In this document: positions 20,786 through 32,539 of the stretch, piece by piece
Layout of the letters: each line of letters opens with the position of its first letter
Position numbering within the stretch: the first letter of the stretch is position 1
NCBI RefSeq assembly: GCF_014356525.2
Contig: NC_052508.1
Span: 65,848,693-65,912,692 of the forward strand
Direction of reading: 5' to 3'
Length of the DNA: 64,000 bases
DNA from: Nilaparvata lugens
Taxonomy: Eukaryota > Arthropoda > Insecta > Hemiptera > Delphacidae
Notes under the pieces: model-generated
The model's database searches: none
Told to the model about the DNA's origin: nothing
What the model saw: only the letters and a program-made list of their open reading frames with translations
Translations under genes and position numbers: made by a program

Positions 20786-21854
20786 GTAAGGTCCACGATA
20801 TAATGAGTGTTTGATTTGCAATTGTATTGCTTGCTATCCTTGTCTATCATTCAACAAAGCGGATAGCGCTATCTCTTTCTCTCTTTGCTCTGTTCCAGAT
20901 CGTCTTTTAACAATGTAGAATTAATCTATATAGCTTATATAAAAGCGAAATGGCACTCACTCACTGACTGACTGACTCACTCACTCGCAGAACTAAAAAT
21001 CTACCGGAGCAAAAACGTTCAAATTTGGTTCAGTTAGTTATGTTTAGTTATGTTCAGTTGGCCCTTTAGAGGCGCACTAAGAAATCTTTTGGCAATATTT
21101 TAACTATAAGGGTGGTTTTTAAGGGTTTAAAGTTCGTCTTTTAGCATGTATATTCTTCTTATTCTCTTAATTATAATTGAAAAAAGGCCATACCATATGT
21201 TAATATAGAACTATAATCTAGAGAGAGTACCTCTTCGAAACAGTTGTTAACTGGTAGGTAACTAAATTAATATTTTTGTTAGGTTGGCATTAAGTTGAGT
21301 TGACTTTGTTAGGTTGGCACCAAGTTGAAGATTGAAATGCATTTATCGCGGAAAAATTGATTGAGTACTGCTACTTCAATCAGAGCTATTTCTGGGAATA
21401 TTATATTACTGGCCGTCAAGCTCGCTTCGCTCGCCATATCCGTTTAGCCAGACGTTTAGTCTGGACCCCCGACTGGATCGTCCTAACATATTATAAAAAT
21501 GCTCAAATGAAAAATGCAGGCGAGCGAAGCGAGCCTGCTGATCTCATTCTTGGACGATCCAGTCGGGGGGTCCAGGGGGGCGGAGCCCCTTGGCTAGACG
21601 GATATGACGAGCGAAGCGAGACTGACGGCTAGTAATTAATAAACAAAATATTTTCCTCTTAATTATGAAATTATTGAAAAACAATTTCTTGCTTAATAGA
21701 ATATAATTATTGATTATATTAAATGAGAATGAACAGTAAATATTACATCAATAAACCTGTATCAGCTATCGTCTATAGAAGGCATTGACAAGACAGAGAA
21801 TCGGCAACGTTTTTCTCCTATCTTTCTCCACTGCCATTATAACGTGGACCTCAC
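20786..21854 (+). mobile_element. MITE A copy f, split by a Helitron
   Basis: Left part 20786-20924, right part 21633-21854. Ends are mutated (GTAAGGTCCACGATATAATG; right end followed by CA not TA). The two halves join to a continuous MITE when the inner element is removed. Confidence 0.8.
20925..21632 (+). mobile_element. Helitron-type family B, copy 2, nested in MITE A
   Basis: Starts TCTATATAGCTTATATAAAA and ends GACTGACGGCTAG. Host bases GAATTAA and TAATTAAT join to match intact MITE A copies, so insertion was exactly between A and T with no duplication, the Helitron hallmark. The 3' part has the long GAGCGAAGCGAG inverted repeat. An apparent 91-residue frame here is not coding. Confidence 0.85.
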
Positions 21855-23103
21855 CATAGCTCCTATCTAACGCCTAAATTGAAAATAAAAAATTTTAGGC
21901 TACTATAATCTGTAACAGAGAGAACAACTGATGCATGGCTGATGTATGGTGATTTTGTCAGAGCTTGTATCTAACTACAAAAATATTGTATTTCATATTA
22001 TAGTAGTTTCATATTATCATATTATACTTCAAAAACCATTTACAGAATTTTTCAATTTATATTTAATATAATAATATTAAACTGTAAACTATACCAATCA
22101 AAAAAAACACGAATACTGAGAATGTGATTTTATGTATTTATTTCATTGACAATCACAAATCATAATTATAATAATTAATATGATTGGAAGCACAGTTTAT
22201 AAGATTATAAGTTCATAGATTATAAGCATATTATAAACGTACATACAGTACCACGGTTGAGTAGGTTGAGTGCCTACTGATTCTTTGATAGAAATGGAAT
22301 GAAGATATTCTTTATTAGAATGAATGACTGCCTTTATTTTATACCTTTATATTTTCGACGACCTATAACTCGCTTCCTATTGGAGATAGGAAAAACATTT
22401 AGGGTATGAAAATTGTAGAGAATTTGATGATCTTCAAAAGAGTATAGAACAAAAATATTGATTAAACAGTTGATTTTGGAGATATCGTGGAAAAACTGAA
22501 AAAAGTACGTAAATCTCGTGGTTTTCAGGCTGCCAAAAGTTATGCCTTCAGAAATTTTGGTGGGAAACCATAGATTACTCTTACTAGTATCCAAATGGAC
22601 CGATTGAAACAATAAAATCAATTACCTTAATAAATTTTTGTTTGGTCCGATGTACTATTTGATTGGGCTATTAGGCGGAGTTAAGACATTTTAGTCCTCT
22701 CTTCCAATGAAACTCGAAAAATACCATGTAATTCTAATTCCATGTAGAAAGGAAATAGATGTTTTATTAAAAATTGAACTATTTATCAACTACTACTGGC
22801 TAGCGCACAACTTTTATCTTATGCTTGTCGAGCCAATATCAATAGACAATTTTGCACATTATTATTCCATATTTAACGTTATATTGAGATATTCGGGATT
22901 AAACAATGATATTTATGTTCATGCATTTATTTATACCTCACTGCATTTTGTCTACTTGATTGTAATTTGATGGCAAATAAATTGAATTTGAAAAGTAGAA
23001 TGAACTCTCATGTTTTTGAGAAAACATCAAATATTTTGAGAGACAAAAGGAGAACTATTCCATGATTAGAGGATTGAGAATACAAAATTCACTGACTACA
23101 CAA
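21855..23103. other. Unassigned AT-rich intron
   Basis: 1.25 kb with no clear feature. 22320-22345 resembles a retroposon end (ATGACTGCCTTTATTTTA). Open frames here lack splice or coding signals. Confidence 0.35.
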
Positions 23104-23763
23104 TCCTATACTATAAGAACGAGCAATTTCTGTTTATATGTTTGGATGTTTAGATGTTTAGATGCTTATATGTTTAGAAGTTTGTATTCACCGGATCTCG
23201 AAAACGGCTCTAACGATTCTCACGAAATTCAGAACATAGTAGGTTTATAATATAAAGATTCGATTGCACTAGGTCTCATCCCTGGGAAAACTCGCTGAAG
23301 GACATTAAAAGGATAATTATTATTCATCCTTGGAAAAAACAGCTGATAATAATTATTTCGTCGTCTGTTGATGATCGTAGTATGTGAGCAAACTCATGTG
23401 TGTGGGACTATGTCAAAATTATGACTCAGCTGTTGAACTTTTGTAATCATTCAATCAGGTACTTAGTGACGGTTGCAAAACAGCCGGGTATTTTCAATCC
23501 TGATTAATTCCAGTAGATTCATCTTTTTGAAATGGTCTTCTCTGATTTGGTTCACGTGAAATTAATCCGGATTAAAATTTAACCGGCTTTAGTGCAACCG
23601 GGCCTTTGTGAGTGAAATTTTTGCATTCCTCTGGGAATTAATCTCAATTCACTGTGATTAGATAGAACATTTCTGTATGAAATATGAATGTTATTATAAT
23701 TTCTTCTTTGGTAATAATTTTTTTATGCATTTGTACTCCAGAGCGAAGCTCGGTCCCCGATAT
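23104..23763 (+). mobile_element. Helitron-like family D, copy 1, with nested MITE
   Basis: Starts TCCTATACTATAAGAACGAG after A and ends CGGTCCCCGATAT before T. Inner phrases: CGGATCTCGAAAACGGCTCT, ACTCGCTGAAGGACATTAAA and CAGCTGTTGAAC. A palindromic MITE sits at 23466-23604. A second copy at 54251 has an empty site. Confidence 0.7.
23466..23604. mobile_element. Palindromic MITE, CCGGTTGCAC family, copy 2
   Basis: Ends GTGACGGTTGCAAAACAGCC and TTTAACCGGC..GCAACCGGGCC. TTA lies before it. Arms are more diverged than in copy 1. Nested in the family D element. Confidence 0.7.
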
Positions 23764-23784
23764 TACATTTTAATGTAGAGTAGA

Positions 23785-24080
23785 GCATATTATCATAGAG
23801 GAACAATAGCATAAGTAGATATCCCATGGTATAGGGCGTTTATGTCGCAACTTTTACTGTTATCTCAAAATGATACTCCACGTAGTTCTTTCCTGTGAAG
23901 CTTTTATGACGCTGGTAGTCTCTCATATTGTGTCGCTCATACACTCTTACCCCAACAAAACAGTAAAAATCGTCAATAATCTACAGTAATCGGATTGAGA
24001 TAACAGAAAAAGTTACGACATAAACGCCCTATACCATGGGATATTTACTTACGCTATTGTTTCTCTATGATATTATCTTA
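23785..24080. mobile_element. Foldback element with CCCATGGTATAGGGCG arms
   Basis: Left arm TATCATAGAGGAACAATAGC..ATCCCATGGTATAGGGCGTT and matching right arm; about 65-70 bp arms and ~150 bp middle. No coding part. Confidence 0.75.
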
Positions 24081-24609
24081 CAGTAAAAAAAAAAACATCA
24101 ACCTATCAACCTATCACTAATCCAAGTCACAATCCTCTACCATACATATTGAATTCCTGAGCACTTGTATTTGAATCAAGAAAAAATAGAAAAAAATCTC
24201 ATTGTTTTGTTATCATCTTTGATTTCAAAGTGACATTGGAATAATTATTCATTTAGTATGAATCCCATGACTTAATAAACAGGAAGCTCCCTACGTACTC
24301 TACGCCACTATCCACAGGAAACGCACAGAGGAATAACAGAATTTCCCAGGACACCACCATTATTGTAATGCGTGTTTCCTTTGTAGTTCCCATCTTTTTA
24401 CAGCTGTTTTTATCGGTTGGCTGCTCCTCGTCGGCTCTTTCGTAATTTCATATTCTTTTCACACTCGCATGGACTCTGCTATCACAGGGGACATCTTCCA
24501 ACTGTACGTCAAACAATTTTGTAGCTTTTGGGAGCGAATTGTATATTCAGAAAGCAGTATATTCCAAGTAAGGACAAATGTTCTACTTGAGAAGAGAAGA
24601 GAAGATAGG
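24081..24609. other. Unassigned intron
   Basis: 24280-24540 is somewhat less AT-rich, but neither strand gives a supported exon. Confidence 0.3.
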
Positions 24610-24660
24610 AATAGAATAGAATAGAATGACTGCCTTTATTTTTGACCTAGGAGGGTGAAG
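24610..24660 (-). repeat. Retroposon 3' end (reverse of 2020-2100)
   Basis: ATAGAATAGAATGACTGCCT, then TTATTTTTGACCTAGGAGGG; on the minus strand this is the AATAAA plus ATTCT tail seen at 2020-2100. Confidence 0.5.
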
Positions 24661-24748
24661 GGCCTAGGAAAGAGGCTGAAGAAGAAAAAATGGAAACGAT
24701 GAATTAAATGGATTCATTTCCTCCTCAAGATACACTATAGTATATAGG

Positions 24749-24825
24749 CATAGCCACCCCACCTCTAATACAAAGTCGCGGCCTACGACATTGCAACGTC
24801 GCAGTGTAGACGTAGAATCTAATAC
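24749..24825 (+). repeat. Partial third copy of the 25 kb palindrome arm
   Basis: CATAGCCACCCCACCTCTAA to GTAGAATCTAATAC, a diverged version of 25010-25070. Confidence 0.7.
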
Positions 24826-25359
24826 CTGCACCATATGATATTATTACAACATTTTATTATGATTACAGTATAAATAATGATGATTTTCAATAAATTCAAG
24901 TCTTCAAGGAAATACTAAAGAAATATACGTAAGGTACTTTACCTATATGCTATTTATGAAGATACCTTTGATTTGTACCTTAATATGACCTATATCATAG
25001 CCACCTCTAATGCAAGGCCGCGGCCTACGATATTGCAACGTCGCAGTGTAGGCCTAGAATCTAATACATGATTGGTGAAAAAAATAAGCTGGCATTTTTA
25101 AAAATCTTTTTCACCAATCATGTATTAGATTCTAGGCCTACACTGCGACGTTGCAATATCGTAGGCCGCGGCCTTGCATTAGAGGTGGCTATGATATAGG
25201 TCATATTACGGTACAAATCAAAGGTATCTTCATAAATAGCATATAGGTAAAGTACCTTACCTATATTTCTTTAGTATTTTCTTGAAGACTTGAATGTTTG
25301 AAAATCATCATTATTTATGATGTACTCTTAATAGAATGTTGTAATATCATATAGTGCAG
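24826..25359. mobile_element. Large near-perfect palindrome, ~255 bp arms
   Basis: Left arm 24826-25084, right arm 25107-25359, spacer about 22 bases. The inner 200 bases pair almost perfectly (for example AAGGCCGCGGCCTACGATAT and its complement); the outer 60-80 are more diverged. No coding. Either a foldback MITE or an inverted duplication; a transcript across it would form a long hairpin RNA. Confidence 0.85.
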
Positions 25360-25758
25360 AATAAAAATAAAGACATCTTCAAATTTGCATTCTTAAAAGG
25401 TCAGTCATGCTAAAAGTCACCTATTAAAAAACTGAATAATTGCGTAGGAGTGTACGAGCATTCGCGTGTGTAAGCTTACTTGTTAGGGAGTTGTAGTCAC
25501 TAGACACGATTCTAAGCTCTGAACACCTATTATACAGTAACAGTATTGCGAAGCCATAAAGTACCAAAGTTTACAAGCCTATAGTAGGCAACAGAGGTCA
25601 ATAAGTGGGTTGGCTAAATTTGTACTTCTTACAACATAGCAGGAAATCTATTCACTTCATGGAAGGAGACCAACAGGGAAATTGACAGATTTCATGAGTA
25701 ATAACAGTTGAAAGTTCATGAAATGAACTGAATCCCAGCCTTCCTAATGTTAACTATA
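25360..25758. other. Unassigned intron
   Basis: Nothing recognised. Confidence 0.3.
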
Positions 25759-26561
25759 GTGAGGTCCACGTTATAATGGCAGTGTTTGATTAGCAATGGA
25801 ATTGCTATCCTTGGCTATCATTCAACAAAGCGGATGGCGCTATCTCTTTCTCGCTTAGCTCTGTTGCCAGATCGTCTTTTAACAATGCAGAATTAATAAT
25901 AAACAAAATATTTTATCTTAATTATGAGAATTCATTATTAGATTATTGAAAAATATAATTTATTGCTTAATAAAATATAATATTTTAAACTGATTATTTT
26001 AAACGAGAATGAACAGTTAATTGACCGAGCGAAGTGAGGTCCAAGATTCAAGTCGACGGTTTGTCATTTCTCTTAATGTTTAAATGTCTAAATGTTTATA
26101 TGTTTATATGTTGCGCATTTACGGCGAAACGTGGTAATAGATTTTCATGAAATTTGACAGGTATGTTCCTTTTTCAATTGCGCGTCGATGTATATACAAG
26201 GTTTTTGGAAATTTTGCATTTCAAGGATACATGTAATATGAAAGGAAAAAGGAGCCTCCTTCATACGCCAATATTAGAGTAAAAATCAGACTATAGAATC
26301 ATTCATCATTAATCAGCTGACAAGTGATTACACAGATGTGTGGAGAAGCCAGTCTATTGCTGTATTTCCATATTAAGGTCTATAGTTTCAATCAGGTACT
26401 TGTGGATGAGAATACTGCGTGAGGTCTACTGTTCACAGAACTACTAGTATTACATCAATAAACCTGTATCAGCTACCTTCTATAGAAGGCATTGACAAGA
26501 CTGAGTTTTGACAACGTTGTTCTGCTATCTTTCTCCACTGCCATTATAACGTGGACCTCAC
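25759..26561 (+). mobile_element. MITE A copy g, split by Helitron-type C
   Basis: Left 25759-26020, right 26448-26561, TA on both outer sides. The halves join to the family sequence GAACAGTTAA + TATTACATCA. Confidence 0.85.
26021..26447 (+). mobile_element. Helitron-type family C, copy 2, nested in MITE A
   Basis: 427 bp. Starts TTGACCGAGCGAAGTGAGGT, ends GTTCACAGAACTACTAG. The empty site in intact MITE A copies shows insertion between A and T with no duplication. CTAG end before T fits Helitrons; the TT start is less typical. Confidence 0.82.
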
Positions 26562-26915
26562 TAAAATGTGAACTAAATGTTTACTAATGTTAACTAAATT
26601 CCTTTACAATGGTGAAGGAAAGTCTCTTCACGAAAAACAGGCGACTATTGAATATGTATCATGGTTTACTTTCAACTAATATAACTAGATACAACTGTCA
26701 AATCCTAATCTCTGGAATACGTTTACAATTTGATAATGCTGTTACCATCAGAATGTTTCCAATACTTTAACCGTCAAATAGATTCACACCAAGCACAAGG
26801 TCCAGTTACCTGTAAGAAAAAGGAAAAAAATTAACATTTCTCTTTCGAATTCAAAGACTCAACACTTGAATAACAAGTTCACAGAATAAATTTCATTCTA
26901 TTAAGCAGCGTTTAC
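26562..26915. other. Unassigned intron
   Basis: Nothing recognised. Confidence 0.3.
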
Positions 26916-27113
26916 ACCAAAGTTACTAACAAAATGTTAATAACTTAATAGAATGATTAATAATTTAATCCTTATAGATTCTATTAGATTGAACATAACT
27001 TATCATACACATGGTGAACATATGTGTTTGTCAAGTTCCGTTCGATGTAATAGAATCTATAAGGATCAAGTAATCAACATTTTTAGCTAATAACTTTGGT
27101 GTAAACGTACCTT
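26916..27113. mobile_element. Palindromic MITE, GTTTACACCAAAGTTA family, copy 1
   Basis: Ends GCAGCGTTTACACCAAAGTT and AACTTTGGTGTAAACGTACC, flanked by TAA and TTA. Inner arms ATCCTTATAGATTCTATTAG and complement. Confidence 0.75.
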
Positions 27114-28004
27114 AACTTTGTGTAATGCAGTCCAAACTCTACACAAATGAAATAAAAAATAGGAAATAGCTTCTAATTATTTTCCAGTCACAGATTGGGA
27201 CTAGGTGAGAACAGATATTTGGTACTTGTAATAGAATTTGTCATTTAATTGATGAGATACAAAATACAATGATTATAATCAAATACTGTGCTTGTCTTTT
27301 CGGTCTCAAAATTTTATAGTTTTATTCAAAGGTTGAAGTTTTCTGAATATTTATGTAATTGATTTAATTCAATTTGAAAGTATTTTTTAAATTAAGAATG
27401 ATTTTTGTTTTTTGAATTGTAAATTGACTGTTTAATTGAAGAATATTGAAGTGCCACATAACCTAGCTACATTTGGACTGTTGAATAAATTAGAATTGGA
27501 ACCGTTTTGGGCTTATAAGCCTGTGCTACTTTTCTGTAAGTTGTGTAATTCTGAATGATTGAATAAATAAAAAATCCATTATTCTTGCAACTGCAGTAAA
27601 TTAGGATTAACATACCAGAGAGTATAGAATTTAGTGTTTAATTACATTCAAACATTCTATACGTATTTATTTCTATTGACAATTTACTGAATAATAAATG
27701 AACGAGAATTAAAAAGAGCTGAGAGACGTTTCATTACAACTTCTAAACATTCTTTACATTTAAATTACTGAATAATAATATCTGAATGAATGAATGCCAA
27801 ATCTGCACTCACTGAGACATACTTTATAGGCCTGCATAAGCTTTTACTTTTAGACCTGCATAAGCAAATAATTAAATTTATAAAATACTACAAATATCAG
27901 AGGGAATATAGACGATAGGTTTTTTAACCAGTCATTATTACTTTTATATTTTGTACTTATACTGTTCTCAGAACGTAATTTTTGACTAGGCACCAAGTTC
28001 AAAC
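27114..28004. other. AT-rich intron with a retroposon end at 27470-27575
   Basis: 27490-27575 shows GTTTTGGGCTTATAAGCCTG and AATAAATAAAAAA, like the ends listed at 14300. Nothing else recognised. Confidence 0.4.
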
Positions 28005-28190
28005 TCTACAATACTTTGTAACATGCATTCAATAAAGATGGAGAGATGATTGGAGTGAAAAGATATCAATGTAAGATGAATAATCAACATCAATAATTCT
28101 ATAATACTTTATAACATGCATTCAATAAAGATGGAGAGATGATTGGAGTAAAAAGATATCAATCTAAGATGAATAATCAACATTAATACA
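28005..28190 (+). repeat. Two-unit tandem repeat, ~93 bp period
   Basis: ACATGCATTCAATAAAGATG plus flanks occurs at 28021 and 28114 with very few changes. Confidence 0.8.
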
Positions 28191-28289
28191 AGTCCCTTCC
28201 CGCAAGGGACTCCCCACCAACAATAGGCCATACGAATTTACTTTTTTATCAATACAACAAACAACAAAACAAAGTTAAATTAATAAAAT

Positions 28290-28400
28290 ATAATTATGGT
28301 GCCCTTTTTTGAAATTAATAAAATAATAGATTAGAAATACAATAAAAATAAGTAGCCCTGAATTCATACATTTTAAGAAAACAAATTTTAAAGTTAAAAT
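28290..28400 (+). repeat. Dispersed repeat related to 61.6-62.3 kb
   Basis: GGTGCCCTTTTTTGAAATTA, then AATAATAGATTAGAAATAC and AAGTAGCCCTGAATTCATAC, all of which recur at 61570-62280. Confidence 0.55.
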
Positions 28401-28936
28401 TATTCATAAAATTCTTTGTATAGAGATTACTAGATGATCCAAGAGTAGTCTTACAATATTAGACAAAGTTGAAGTTAATGAAAGTATTGATCACACTTTC
28501 ACCCAAAATAACCAGCAGGTGTAAGGAAGTGAAGGAAATAAGATATCCAAAGTTCTGAATAGGGGGTGAGACTTAATTTATCTAGGGTTGAACTTTCCCA
28601 ATATATTTTAGTTCTATCCGTGCCATGTACCTGTAGAAGAAACAACAAAGGCCAGGTACTGTATGAAGAAAGCGTGGAAGTGAAAAGATAGGGGATTCAA
28701 CCGTGTGAAATCACCTCATGTTCTTATTACTGGCCTATTTTTTTCAATTTCAATCATTCAATGAATTACAAGGAGTTACCTTTTTAGAGATAAGTCAGCC
28801 ACGAGTCACTAATAAGCAGAGAATATGGAATTCATACATTTTATAATCTCTGCTAAGGTGCTAACAGCTAGCCTAGTCAATGAACAATGGTGGAAAAGTT
28901 TCAATCGAAGGAAGACATTAAAGAGGTATGCATCTT

Positions 28937-29130
28937 TAAGCTGGGTTTACACCAAAGTTATTAACAAAATGGTTAGGCTATAACTTAATCCTTATAGATT
29001 CTATTAGATTGAACGGAAGTTGACAAACACGTATGTTCATCATGTGTATGATAAGTTTTGTTCAATCTAATATAATCTAAAAGGATTGAGCTATCAACAT
29101 TTTTTAATAAATTTGGTCTAATCGCAGCTT
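28937..29130. mobile_element. Palindromic MITE, GTTTACACCAAAGTTA family, copy 2
   Basis: Starts GCTGGGTTTACACCAAAGTT; inner ATCCTTATAGATTCTATTAG arms as in copy 1; right end more decayed (GGTCTAATCGCAGC). Confidence 0.7.
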
Positions 29131-29409
29131 TAAGGTATTTGGTTTCAATATTTTGTTTTGCAGTCATGGTGTTATTATGCGTGCCCATCAGTATCAATAT
29201 TCTCACATTCGAAAAAACTAATTTAATAGGTGAATAAAAATAAACAAATGAACTAAATAATGCAAGAGAAATTATAATTTTTTTGATTCTAAAAAATTAA
29301 TTTTCATCAGATAGAAAGATCATCACAGAACTGGATGAATTATATCATATGGAATACAAATCCAAACGTGAACTGAGTTTGTTAACATTTAAAACAGTTG
29401 ACATCTTGT

Positions 29410-29459
29410 ACTTGTGGATGAGAATACTGCGTGAGGTCTACTGTTCACAGAACTACTAG
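29410..29459 (+). mobile_element. Helitron-type family C, 3' end fragment
   Basis: ACTTGTGGATGAGAATACTG to AACTACTAG. Only the last 50 bases are present. Confidence 0.75.
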
Positions 29460-29549
29460 TATAATAATATAGGAAAAAATTAACTCCCTATTTGAGACTC
29501 AATATGGCCAAATCAACATTGGTGTCCTGACCTGTTTTCATAGACTCTG

Positions 29550-29679
29550 TCCCGGTTGCAAAAAAGCCGGTTACATTTTAACCGTTATTAATTTAACAAG
29601 AACCAATCAGAGAAGGCCTTTTTGATAAGACGGCTTCTCTGATTGGTTCTCAATTTAACCAGCTTTTGTGCAACAGGCA
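29550..29679. mobile_element. Palindromic MITE, CCGGTTGCAC family, copy 3
   Basis: CCCGGTTGCAAAAAAGCCGG, arms AGAACCAATCAGAGAAGGC, end CAGCTTTTGTGCAAC. The right arm is shortened. Confidence 0.75.
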
Positions 29680-30659
29680 TTCTCTATTATAATAAGTAAC
29701 TGTATCTGAAATGAAACTTAACATCTGTATTGTACATTTGAAATGCCATCTGCTTTTCAAATGATAGTTGACAGACATACACAAATGAAGACGAAAATGA
29801 ATAATAGGGAATGAAGATGACTTTTGAACACGCCTCCATGATAAACTAGACGAAATTCAAACGAGTTTCAATATTATTGATAGCAGAGCTATTAATTTGT
29901 TGAATTTGTTTTTTTCAAATGTCAATTTTCAATGAAAACGGAGATTGTATTCATGATTTCAGCAATAAGTTAATCAAGAATTGATCAAGTTTATTCATGT
30001 AATATTTAATAATCCAATAATTATGAACTTTATAATAAATCATTTTGCTTCTTTAATGTTATGTAATAACACTGGTGACAAAAAACTACGAACTTTCACT
30101 TTGAAAATGTCATCATTGTGATGAATAGCTAATAAGCTAGAGTACTGGTACTACATTATTTCCAATTCCTATTCTGTAATTTACCAGCTTTTTAACACTC
30201 ACTTGAATATTATTCATTCATTCAAGCTTGATTACTGTTAAGTTTAACTCAATTAAAATCATCAAGTAATATAAAGTTGATAAAATCAACTTGATTTGAA
30301 TAATCATCAACTTGATTCAAATAATAATATTGATGATTGATAAGCTTATTGATAACTGATGACATGGGGGGTGAGCCTGTTATTTGAATCAGAAAAAAAT
30401 ATTGTTGGAAAAACTAATAGAATTATTGAAACAAAAAAAATATCATCTGAAATATTCTCAGTTTTGAAACGTGTTTAGTAGATTTGTTGACTAATTCAAG
30501 CTGTTTCCCCAAGTTATCAAGACAAGTTTCAAAACCAGTTTATTCAGCTCAAACAGAAGATGATTTGCTAAAACCTGAAGTGTTCTATGAAAAAAGTGTT
30601 CATGGTTTTTTCTGACATTATGATCTCAACATCAACAGAACCAACAAGAATAGTCGTTT
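29680..30659. other. Unassigned AT-rich intron
   Basis: About 1 kb without recognised features. Confidence 0.3.
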
Positions 30660-31480
30660 TATTCAGAAGAATGAAAGGTCAGAGAAGAAAATACAATGAA
30701 GAGCCGAGGAGAACGAAAAAGCGGAGCAGAGAACAGAAAGAAATAGAAGATGGAGAATATCAGAAGGAGAAAAGAGAGAAATATAGAAAAGAGATACCAA
30801 GGTAAACTTGGAAAAAGTAGTAGTAGCAGTGGATGAAAAAAAATGTAGAATTGTACGGAGAATGAGGAGATGAAGCAAAATGAAAAGGTTGAATATGAAG
30901 AAGTAAAATGGATTAAGGATAAGGATGATTAGAAGCTGGAAAAGTAGCACAAAAAATGATATTAAGAAGGAAATGGAGATGGAAAAGGAGAAGAAGAAGT
31001 AGAAGTAAAAGGAGAAGAAGAATAAGAAGAAGAAGAAGAAGATGATGGAGAAGAAGAAGAAGAAGAAGAAGAAGAAGAAGAAGAAGAAGATGATGATGAT
31101 GGAGAAGAAGAAGAGAAAAAAGAAGAAAACAGAAAAAAGGACAAGGAGAAGGAGAAGAAGAAAAGGGAAAGAAGACTGTTAAGAAGTGGAGGAGAAAATA
31201 TTGGGTGGTGGAGAGAAACAATAGGATATGAGGAGAAAAAAAAGAAGACGAAATAGATGGAAGGGGCAGAAGTATAAGAAAAATATGCTAAGAAACAGGA
31301 GAATAGAGAAGAGGGAAAAGAAAAAAGGAGGATGAGGTAGTGGAGAAGGAGGAGGAGGAGGATGAGGTAGTGGTGAAGGAGGAGGAGGACAGAAGAAATA
31401 CTAATGGAGTAGGTGGAGGCAAAGAAGTAGAAGAAGAAGAAGACGAAGTAGAAGAAAAGAAAGATTTTGATTGCATGACG
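30660..31480 (+). repeat. Polypurine tract, (GAA)n/(GAG)n
   Basis: About 0.8 kb in which the plus strand is nearly all A and G, with pure (GAA)n stretches near 31020-31090. It creates long Ser/Leu/Phe frames on the minus strand (up to 199 residues) and Glu/Lys frames on the plus strand, none with coding support. Confidence 0.9.
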
Positions 31481-31862
31481 GTGCCAGGTACCAAGGATGC
31501 TGAAGATCTCCTCTCTCTCAATACTTTTCTCTCTTTCTACCACTTCACCTTCTCTCTCCACTTTGCTCTGACATTCTCTACATTTCTTTTCACTCCTTCG
31601 AATACCGGATTGAGAAGCTTAGAGCTGTCCCAGATTTCTCAGCTGAATTCATCGCCAGACTTTTGTTTGGTTTTTATTTTCATTCAGTCTGCTGAGCAGA
31701 GTGCAGCGTGTAAACATCCTCTCCATTAATCAGCATTAATTCATTAATCATTCACGTACTGAGTAGGTCCCTGATGGGAATCAAGTGATGGTAGAGTTAC
31801 GTAATTGTAGCAAAACACAAATGCTTTCACGAACTAATGAGTGTGTTCATGAATTCATGATA
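31481..31862. other. Unassigned, then left flank of Helitron B copy 3
   Basis: 31500-31730 is pyrimidine-rich at first, with no supported exon. 31843-31862 (GTTCATGAATTCATGATA) is repeated at 32620-32640 to the right of the Helitron. Confidence 0.35.
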
Positions 31863-32539
31863 TCTATCTATATAAAAGCGAAATGGCACTCACTCACTGA
31901 CTGACTGACTGACTCACTCACTCACTCACTCGCATAACTAAAAATCTACCGGACCAAAAACGTTCAAATTTGGTAGGTATGTTCAGTTGGCCCTTTAGAG
32001 GCGCACTAAGAAATCTTTTGGCAATATTTTAACTCTAAGGGTTGTTTTTAAGGTTTTAAAGTTCGTCTTTTAGCATGTATATTCTACTTCTCCCAATCTC
32101 TTAATTATATCTGAAATTTCCATATCATATGTTACTGTAGAATCTAGATAGAGTACCTCTTCGAAACAGTTGTTAACTGGCAACTAAATTAATAATTTTG
32201 TCAGGTTGGCATTAAGTTGAGTTGACTTTGTTAGGTTGGCACCAAGTTGAAGATTTAAATGCATTTATCGCGGAAAAATTGATTAGGCACTGCTACTTCA
32301 ATCCTGGGAATATTATATTACTAGCCGTCAGGCTCGCTTCGCTCGCCATATCCGTTTAGCCAGACGTTTAGTCTGGACCTCCGACTGGATCGTCCCAACA
32401 TATAAAAATGCTCAAATGAAAAATGCAGGCGAGCGAAGCGAGCCTGCTCATCTCATTCTTGGACGATCCAGGCGGGGGTCCAGGGGGCGGAGCCCCCTGG
32501 CTAGACGGATATGGCGAGCGAAGCGAGCCTAACGGCTAG
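31863..32539 (+). mobile_element. Helitron-type family B, copy 3
   Basis: Starts TCTATCTATATAAAAGCGAA after A; ends AACGGCTAG before T. A repeated stretch beside it (32620-32650) gives the uninterrupted target, again A then T with no duplication. Has the GACT/CACT tetramer run at 31893-31932 and the terminal GAGCGAAGCGAG inverted repeat. Confidence 0.85.

Noticed and set aside
21357..21632. 91-residue ORF
   Set aside because: Lies fully inside a Helitron B copy and includes its terminal inverted repeat; not conserved as a frame in other copies.
30913..31561. 199- and 102-residue minus-strand ORFs
   Set aside because: They are Ser/Leu/Phe runs read from a polypurine tract; no domains, splice signals or mixed codon use.
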